Assembly (NCBI GenBank): GCA_023262065.1
Contig: JALRDW010000138.1
Location: forward strand, 1 to 11,009
Direction of reading: 5' to 3'
From: Acidimicrobiia bacterium
GTDB taxonomy: Bacteria; Actinomycetota; Acidimicrobiia; IMCC26256
Length of the DNA: 11,009 bases
In this document: positions 6,832 through 11,009 of the stretch, one piece after another
Layout: each line of letters starts with the position of its first letter
Position numbering within the stretch: position 1 is the first letter of the stretch
Position numbers and translations under genes: made by a program
Notes under the pieces: model-generated
What the model was told of the DNA's origin: nothing
The model's database searches: none
What the model saw: the letters and a program-made list of their open reading frames with translations, nothing else

Positions 6832-7664
6832 CGATCTGGGTCGACGGCGACCTCGTCGACGACGACGCGGCCCGCATCTCGCCGATGGACCACGGCCTCC
6901 TCACGGGGGACGGCGTGTTCGAGACGCTGCGGGTCTACGGCGGGGTGCCGTTCGCCTGGACCCGCCACCTCGAACGACTCGGACGTTCGGCGGGCGCGCT
7001 CGGCCTCGTGCCGCCGGGGGCTCCGGCACTGCGGGCCGCCGCCGACGCGGTGATCGAGGCGAACGGCCTCCCCGACGCGCGGTTGCGCATCACCGTGACC
7101 GGGGGCGTCGCACCCCTCGGTTCCGAACGCGGCGGCGTCCCGCCGACCGTCGTGATCGCGAGCGGCGCGCTCACGACCTGGCCGGCGACCGCCGAGGTCG
7201 TCACCGTGCCGTGGTGCCGCAACGAACGCGGCGCGACCGCCGGCCTCAAGACGACCTCGTACGCCGAGAACGTGCGGGCGCTCGCGTACGCGCACGAACG
7301 GGGCGCGAGCGAGGCGATCTTCCCGAACACGCGGGACGCGCTCTGCGAGGGCACCGGCTCGAACGTGTTCCTCGTGGTCGACGGCACGCTCGTCACGCCA
7401 CCGCTCGCGAGCGGATGCCTCGCCGGGGTGACCCGCGGCATCGTCCTCGAGCTGTGTGCACGCGCCGGCATCGCCTGCGCCGAGACCGACCTCCCGATCG
7501 GAGCACTCGCATCGGCCGAGGAGGCGTTCCTCACCTCGAGCACCCGGGAGGTGCAGCCGATCGCCCTGGTCGACGGGCAGGCGCTCACCCGGGCGCCCGG
7601 TCCGGCGGCCCTCGCCCTGCAGGCCGCCTGGCGCGAGCTCCTCGCCCACGACCTCGACCCCTGA
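6828..7664 (+). CDS. pabC: 4-amino-4-deoxychorismate lyase (PabC), class IV PLP enzyme
   Basis: A 278-residue fold-type IV pyridoxal-phosphate enzyme. It is expected to split aminodeoxychorismate into p-aminobenzoate and pyruvate, completing the pathway begun by pabB. Visible are GDGVFETLRVYGG (27-39), RHLERL (46-51), Lys141 in AGLKTTSY as the probable PLP lysine, the EGTGSNVF segment (174-181) and TSSTREVQP (236-244). Branched-chain and D-amino-acid aminotransferases share the fold and most of these motifs, so the assignment rests largely on coupling to pabB. The GTG start and the pabB stop share GTGA (4-nt overlap), indicating translational coupling. The stop is 8 nt from the convergent birA stop, within a shared hairpin. 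Confidence 0.85.
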   Translation: MTIWVDGDLVDDDAARISPMDHGLLTGDGVFETLRVYGGVPFAWTRHLERLGRSAGALGLVPPGAPALRAAADAVIEANGLPDARLRITVTGGVAPLGSERGGVPPTVVIASGALTTWPATAEVVTVPWCRNERGATAGLKTTSYAENVRALAYAHERGASEAIFPNTRDALCEGTGSNVFLVVDGTLVTPPLASGCLAGVTRGIVLELCARAGIACAETDLPIGALASAEEAFLTSSTREVQPIALVDGQALTRAPGPAALALQAAWRELLAHDLDP

Positions 7665-7677
7665 CCGGCGGGTCAGG
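7660..7677. terminator. Hairpin spanning the convergent pabC and birA stops
   Basis: CCTGACC (7660-7666) is a perfect 7-bp inverted repeat with GGTCAGG (7671-7677) around a GGCG loop. The TGA of pabC (7662-7664) and that of birA (7675-7673) occupy symmetric positions in the two arms. It could serve as a bidirectional terminator for both genes. There is no U-run on either side, so intrinsic termination strength is uncertain. Confidence 0.5.
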
Positions 7678-8434
7678 CCGGGCGCAGGTGGACGACGTCG
7701 CCCGCGGTGACCGTGCGGGTCGCACCGGGACCGGTGCGGACCTCGAGCGAGCCGTCGTCGGCCACCCCCACGGCCTCGCCCTCGAAGGTCCCGTCCGCGA
7801 GTTCGATGCGCACCCGCTGCCCGAGCGTGCCCAACCGGGCCCGGTAGTCCTCGGGCACCGCGTCGAGGTCGACGAGGCGCGCGCCGTACCGGGCCACGAA
7901 GGCGTCGAGCAGCTCGTCACGCGAGACCGCACGTCCGGCCACGATGTTGCAGGCCGTGGCGGTCTCCGCGATCTCCGGCGGGAAGTCGGTCCACATCACG
8001 TTGACCCCGATCCCGACGACCACCGCCGTGACCTCCCCGTCGACCACCTCGGCCTCGGTGAGCATGCCGGCGAGCTTGCGGTCGCCGGCGAGCAGGTCGT
8101 TGGGCCACTTGATCGTGGGCGCGAACCCGGCCACCGCCTCGACCGCGTCGGCCATGGCGAGACCCGCCGCCATCGTGAGCAGGTGCATCGCCTCGAGCCG
8201 GATGGTCGGCCGGAGCAGGACCGACACGAGGAGAGAGGCGCCGGCCGGCGCCTCCCAGGTGCGCCCCAGCCGGCCCCGCCCCGCGGTCTGGTGGTCGGCG
8301 ACTACCACGAGGCCGGGGGCCGCCCCGGCGCGGGCGGCGTCGAGGGCGTACCGGTTGGTCGAGTCGATCTCGTCGAGGCGGCGGATCGGGCCCAGCGGGC
8401 CGGTCCCGTTCGGAGTGGCAGCGGCGGAGGACAC
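7673..8434 (-). CDS. birA: Biotin--[acetyl-CoA-carboxylase] ligase, class I without DNA-binding domain
   Basis: A 253-residue biotin protein ligase that activates biotin as biotinyl-AMP and transfers it to the BCCP lysine of biotin-dependent carboxylases. DEIDSTN (21-27), the biotin/AMP loop GRGRLGRTW (52-60), KWPNDLL (109-115), RKLAGML (119-125) and GIGVNV (141-146) are present, with a small C-terminal SH3-like domain from about 205. There is no N-terminal winged helix, so it should not act as a DNA-binding repressor as E. coli BirA does. The GTG at 8434 has TATCCT 7 nt upstream and no clear ribosome site, suggesting a leaderless transcript. It diverges from the carboxylase gene whose product it probably modifies. 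Confident call. Confidence 0.93.
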   Translation of the reverse strand: MSSAAATPNGTGPLGPIRRLDEIDSTNRYALDAARAGAAPGLVVVADHQTAGRGRLGRTWEAPAGASLLVSVLLRPTIRLEAMHLLTMAAGLAMADAVEAVAGFAPTIKWPNDLLAGDRKLAGMLTEAEVVDGEVTAVVVGIGVNVMWTDFPPEIAETATACNIVAGRAVSRDELLDAFVARYGARLVDLDAVPEDYRARLGTLGQRVRIELADGTFEGEAVGVADDGSLEVRTGPGATRTVTAGDVVHLRPA

Positions 8435-8440
8435 GCCCCG

Positions 8441-8447
8441 TAGGATA
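8441..8447. promoter_or_regulatory. Symmetric TAGGATA element: candidate back-to-back -10 for birA and the carboxylase gene
   Basis: TAGGATA reads TAGGAT on the plus strand (8441-8446) and TATCCT on the minus strand (8447-8442); both fit TANNNT. On the minus strand it is 7 nt from the birA GTG, giving a leaderless start. On the plus strand it is 41 nt from the carboxylase GTG, giving a leader of about 34 nt that includes a Shine-Dalgarno. The whole divergent spacer is only 53 nt, so promoters must be packed here or overlap the genes. Confidence 0.45.
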
Positions 8448-8472
8448 CGGCCCGCCTCACGTCCGCCACATC

Positions 8473-8478
8473 GGGAGA
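8473..8478 (+). promoter_or_regulatory. Ribosome binding site (GGGAGA) of the carboxylase gene
   Basis: GGGAGA ends 9 nt before the GTG at 8488. This is the clearest stand-alone Shine-Dalgarno in the window. It supports the GTG as start, in agreement with the family N-terminus (QKILIANRGEIA). Confidence 0.6.
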
Positions 8479-8487
8479 AACGCCCCA

Positions 8488-10239
8488 GTGCTGCAGAAGA
8501 TCCTCATCGCGAACCGGGGCGAGATCGCCGTCCGGGTCATGCGGACGTGCCGGGAGATGGGCATCACGACCGTCGCCGTCTACTCCGACGTCGACCGCGA
8601 CGCGCTCCACGTGCGCTTCGCCGACGAGGCCTACGCACTCGGCGGCCAGACCGCGGCCGAGTCGTACCTCAACCAGGACAAGATCATCGAGGTGATCCAG
8701 CGCTCCGGTGCCGACGGCGTCCACCCCGGCTACGGCTTCTACTCCGAGAACGCCGACTTCGCCCGGGCCATCACGGCGATGGGCGTCGCCTGGATCGGGC
8801 CGCCGCCCGAGGCGATCGAGGACATGGGCGACAAGATCTCCGCCCGCAAGGCCGCGGCCCGCGGCGACGTCGCGAGCGTGCCCGGGACGACCGACCCCGT
8901 CACCGGCCCCGCCGACGTCATCGCGTTCGGCGAGCAGTACGGCTGGCCGGTCGCGATCAAGGCCGCGTACGGCGGCGGCGGTCGCGGCATGAAGGTCGTC
9001 GACTCGCCCGAGGAGGCCGCGGCCGCCCTCGAGTCGGCGCAGCGCGAGGCGCTCGCCTACTTCGGACGCGATGAGGCCTACCTCGAGAAGTACCTCACCC
9101 ACCCGCGTCACATCGAGATCCAGGTGTTCGCCGACCAGCACGGCAACGCGGTGTACCTCGGCGACCGGGACTGCTCGGTCCAGCGCCGGCACCAGAAGCT
9201 CATCGAGGAGGCGCCGGCCGGCGACCTGCCCGACGAGATCCGCCGAGCCATGGGTGAGGCGGCCGTGCAGGTCGCCAAGGCCACCGGGTACGTGAACGCC
9301 GGCACCGTCGAGATGCTCTACCAGGACGGCGAGTTCTTCTTCCTCGAGATGAACACCCGCCTGCAGGTCGAGCACTGCGTGACCGAGATGGTCACCCAGC
9401 TCGACCTCGTGCGCGAGCAGATCCGGGTCGCGTCCGGCGAGGTGCTCTCCATCACCCAGGACGAGGTCACCCTCACCGGGCACTCCATCGAGTGCCGGAT
9501 CAACGCCGAGAACGCGGCCAAGGGCTTCCTGCCCTCGCCGGGCCCGATCAACGCGCTCCACCTCCCGGCCGGTCCCGGCGTCCGCTGGGACGGGGGCTAC
9601 GAGCCGGGCGACGAGGTGAGCCAGTACTACGACAACCTCGTCGGCAAGCTCATCGTCTGGGCGCCGGACCGCGAGCAGGCCCGCGTCCGCATGCTGCGCG
9701 CGCTCGACGAGTTCGCGATCGACGGCGTCCACACCACGATCCCGGCCCAGCGGATCGTGCTCGAGCACCCCGACTTCGCGTCGAACACGCACTCGACCCG
9801 GTGGCTCGAGACCCAGGTCGACCTCTCGGGCCTCACGAGCAGCGCCGGCGACACCTCGACGACCGAGGGCGAGGACCTCGTCGCCCGGGAGGTGCCGGTC
9901 GAGGTCGACGGGCGTCGCTTCGGCGTGAAGGTGTGGCTGCCGGACGCCCCGGTGGCCACGGCGTCGAGCGCCAAGCGGTCGGCGAAGCCGAAGCCCGCGG
10001 GCGGTTCGACCGGTGGATCCGGGGGCGACGGCACCATCACCGCGCCGATGCAGGGCACGATCGTGAAGGTGCTCGTCGAGGCCGGTCAGACCGTGGCCGA
10101 GGGCGACTCGCTCCTCGTGCTCGAGGCGATGAAGATGGAGAACTCCATCAACGCCGAGCGGGCCGGCACGGTCAAGGAGATCAAGGTCGAACCGGGCCAG
10201 ACCGTGAGCGCGGGCGACACCCTCCTCACGATCGAGTGA
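8488..10239 (+). CDS. Acyl-CoA carboxylase alpha subunit: biotin carboxylase fused to BCCP (AccA3-like)
   Basis: A 583-residue subunit that carboxylates its own biotin with ATP and bicarbonate and passes the carboxyl group to a separate carboxyltransferase beta subunit, giving malonyl- or methylmalonyl-CoA. In order: biotin carboxylase N-domain (ILIANRGEIAVRV, 5-17; VHPGYGFYSEN, 78-88), ATP-grasp domain with glycine-rich GGGGRGMK (162-169), RDCSVQRRHQK (227-237) and EMNTRLQVEH (287-296), then the C-domain. An Ala/Lys/Pro/Gly/Ser linker precedes the biotinyl domain, whose EAMKMEN puts the biotinylated lysine at 549. Residue 297 is Cys where most relatives have Pro or Thr (QVEH-x-VTE). No beta subunit is in the window, so acetyl- versus propionyl-CoA specificity cannot be read here. 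The adjacent, divergent birA fits its need for biotinylation. Confidence 0.95.
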   Translation: MLQKILIANRGEIAVRVMRTCREMGITTVAVYSDVDRDALHVRFADEAYALGGQTAAESYLNQDKIIEVIQRSGADGVHPGYGFYSENADFARAITAMGVAWIGPPPEAIEDMGDKISARKAAARGDVASVPGTTDPVTGPADVIAFGEQYGWPVAIKAAYGGGGRGMKVVDSPEEAAAALESAQREALAYFGRDEAYLEKYLTHPRHIEIQVFADQHGNAVYLGDRDCSVQRRHQKLIEEAPAGDLPDEIRRAMGEAAVQVAKATGYVNAGTVEMLYQDGEFFFLEMNTRLQVEHCVTEMVTQLDLVREQIRVASGEVLSITQDEVTLTGHSIECRINAENAAKGFLPSPGPINALHLPAGPGVRWDGGYEPGDEVSQYYDNLVGKLIVWAPDREQARVRMLRALDEFAIDGVHTTIPAQRIVLEHPDFASNTHSTRWLETQVDLSGLTSSAGDTSTTEGEDLVAREVPVEVDGRRFGVKVWLPDAPVATASSAKRSAKPKPAGGSTGGSGGDGTITAPMQGTIVKVLVEAGQTVAEGDSLLVLEAMKMENSINAERAGTVKEIKVEPGQTVSAGDTLLTIE

Positions 10240-10242
10240 ACC

Positions 10243-10262
10243 CACCCGGACCGATCCGGGTG
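10243..10262. terminator. Hairpin between the convergent carboxylase and oxidoreductase genes
   Basis: CACCCGGA (10243-10250) and TCCGGGTG (10255-10262) form a perfect 8-bp stem with a CCGA loop, centred in the 37-nt gap between two convergent stops. An outer AACC/GGTT pair (10239-10242 with 10268-10271) could extend it across a small bulge. Its placement suggests a bidirectional terminator; a U-run is absent. Confidence 0.6.
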
Positions 10263-10276
10263 CCGGCGGTTCGTGC

Positions 10277-11009
10277 TCAGGAGGACGCCTCGACGATCGC
10301 CTCGGCGAGCGACGGATGCACCAGCAGGCTCTCGACGATGTCCTGGGTGCGCAGGCCGTTCGTGACCGCCACCGCGAGCACGCTGATGAGTTCGGCGGCG
10401 TGCTCCCCGACGATCGACCCCCCGAGCACGACGCCGGTTGCGGGATCCGAGATCACCTTCACGAAGCCCCGGGAATCGCCCGAGATGAGCGCCTTCGCGT
10501 TCGCCGCGAACGGCACCTTGGTGACCCGGATCTTGCGACCCGAGGCGAACGCCTCCGCTTCGGCGAGGCCGACGTCGGCGATCTCGGGCACGGTGAAGAT
10601 CGCGGAGGCCGCCTTGTCGTAATCGAGGTGCCGGTGCGCCATCGCGTGCAGCCCCATGGCGTGCTCCGCGATCTTCCGGCCCTGCATCGAGGCGACGCTC
10701 GAGAGCGGCAGCCGGCCGGAGAGGTCACCGGCGGCGTAGATCCCCGGCACCACGGTGCGGCAGTTGTGGTCGACCGGGATCGTGCCCCACTCGGTGGTCG
10801 TCAGGCCCGCCGTCCCGAGCCCGAGTCCCTCCGAGTTCGGGATCGACCCGATGGCGAGGAGTGCGTGCGAGCCGCGCACGACCCGGCCGTCCTCGCACTC
10901 CACGACGACCCCGTCGCCCTCCCGACGGATGCTGGTGGCTCGGGCACCCTTGTGGAGCTCGACGCCACGCTCGAGGAACGAGTCCTCGAGCGTGGCTGCG
11001 ACCTCGGGG
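10277..11009 (-). CDS. Pyridine nucleotide-disulphide oxidoreductase, LpdA/NAD(P)H-quinone dehydrogenase-like (partial, N-terminus outside window)
   Basis: The C-terminal 243 or so codons of a flavoprotein; the frame runs open to the window edge, so the gene continues beyond it. Visible parts are the end of the NAD(P)H-binding domain, the second FAD motif GIYAAGDLSG, and the complete dimerisation domain with SVASMQGRKIAEH, FTVPEIADVG, RGFVKV and the C-terminal VHPSLAEAI. The SVASMQGR and PATGVVLGG stretches resemble, from memory, mycobacterial LpdA (quinone reductase) more than classical lipoamide dehydrogenase. However, the HP-x-L-x-E dyad of disulphide reductases is kept, whereas I recall mycobacterial LpdA having lost it. 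The redox-active CxxxxC, if present, would be outside the window, so the substrate is undecided among quinone, lipoamide and other disulphides. The start cannot be assigned. Confidence 0.85.
   Translation of the reverse strand, partial: PEVAATLEDSFLERGVELHKGARATSIRREGDGVVVECEDGRVVRGSHALLAIGSIPNSEGLGLGTAGLTTTEWGTIPVDHNCRTVVPGIYAAGDLSGRLPLSSVASMQGRKIAEHAMGLHAMAHRHLDYDKAASAIFTVPEIADVGLAEAEAFASGRKIRVTKVPFAANAKALISGDSRGFVKVISDPATGVVLGGSIVGEHAAELISVLAVAVTNGLRTQDIVESLLVHPSLAEAIVEASS

Noticed and set aside
8435..8487. BirA operator (bioO-like) or biotin-responsive regulation in the divergent spacer
   Set aside because: This BirA lacks a winged-helix domain, and I see no long dyad of the bioO type; only the 7-bp symmetric -10-like element is present.
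8302..10245. A 647-codon open frame on the minus strand, antisense to the carboxylase gene
   Set aside because: It mirrors the codon structure of a clearly real gene with all biotin carboxylase motifs on the plus strand. Its translation is His/Asp/Arg/Val-rich and matches no family. Such antisense frames are expected at this GC content.
1..11009. CRISPR arrays, tRNA/rRNA genes, riboswitches, phage or defence genes
   Set aside because: No repeated spaced direct repeats, cloverleaf or T-loop consensus, long structured leaders or relevant protein motifs were found on reading both strands. Nearly all bases are accounted for by ten recognisable genes.

Overview
The window is very GC-rich: two 60-base blocks just inside the first gene count to about 80% GC by hand. 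All ten stop codons I can identify are TGA, and six of the nine visible starts are GTG. With the protein families present (LytR-CpsA-Psr protein, BC-BCCP fusion carboxylase subunit, LpdA-like flavoprotein), this points to a high-GC actinobacterium. The pairing of a surface-polysaccharide cluster with an anchored HWHG / HSHGDG-motif protein makes me lean towards Acidimicrobiia, but that assignment is inference.

Positions 50-5542, all on the minus strand, form an envelope module. In transcription order it holds an LCP-family glycopolymer transferase, UDP-glucose 6-dehydrogenase, UDP-glucuronate decarboxylase (UDP-xylose synthase), a family 2 glycosyltransferase, and a membrane-anchored histidine-rich protein of unknown function. 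The two nucleotide-sugar enzymes run in series (UDP-glucose to UDP-glucuronate to UDP-xylose). The glycosyltransferase could use the product or its precursor, and the LCP protein could attach a finished polymer to the wall. UDP-glucose dehydrogenase, decarboxylase and glycosyltransferase overlap stop-to-start and look translationally coupled.

Positions 5629-7664, plus strand, hold pabB and pabC, overlapping by 4 nt, for p-aminobenzoate and folate synthesis. The glutaminase partner pabA is not in the window. birA (7673-8434, minus) converges on pabC with only 8 nt between the stops. It diverges from a biotin carboxylase-BCCP fusion gene (8488-10239, plus), whose product is the likely substrate of BirA. 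A partial pyridine nucleotide-disulphide oxidoreductase gene (10277 to beyond the window end, minus) converges on the carboxylase gene across a hairpin.

The most coherent unexplained signal is regulatory. All five genes that are first or potentially first in a transcript and lack a clear ribosome site have a TANNNT hexamer 7-9 nt before the start codon, while the coupled downstream genes and the one gene with a clean Shine-Dalgarno do not. This fits widespread leaderless transcription. I found no CRISPR array, tRNA, rRNA, phage or defence system, and no convincing new multi-gene system; most of the window is housekeeping and envelope biosynthesis. There is no gene-free stretch longer than 300 bases.
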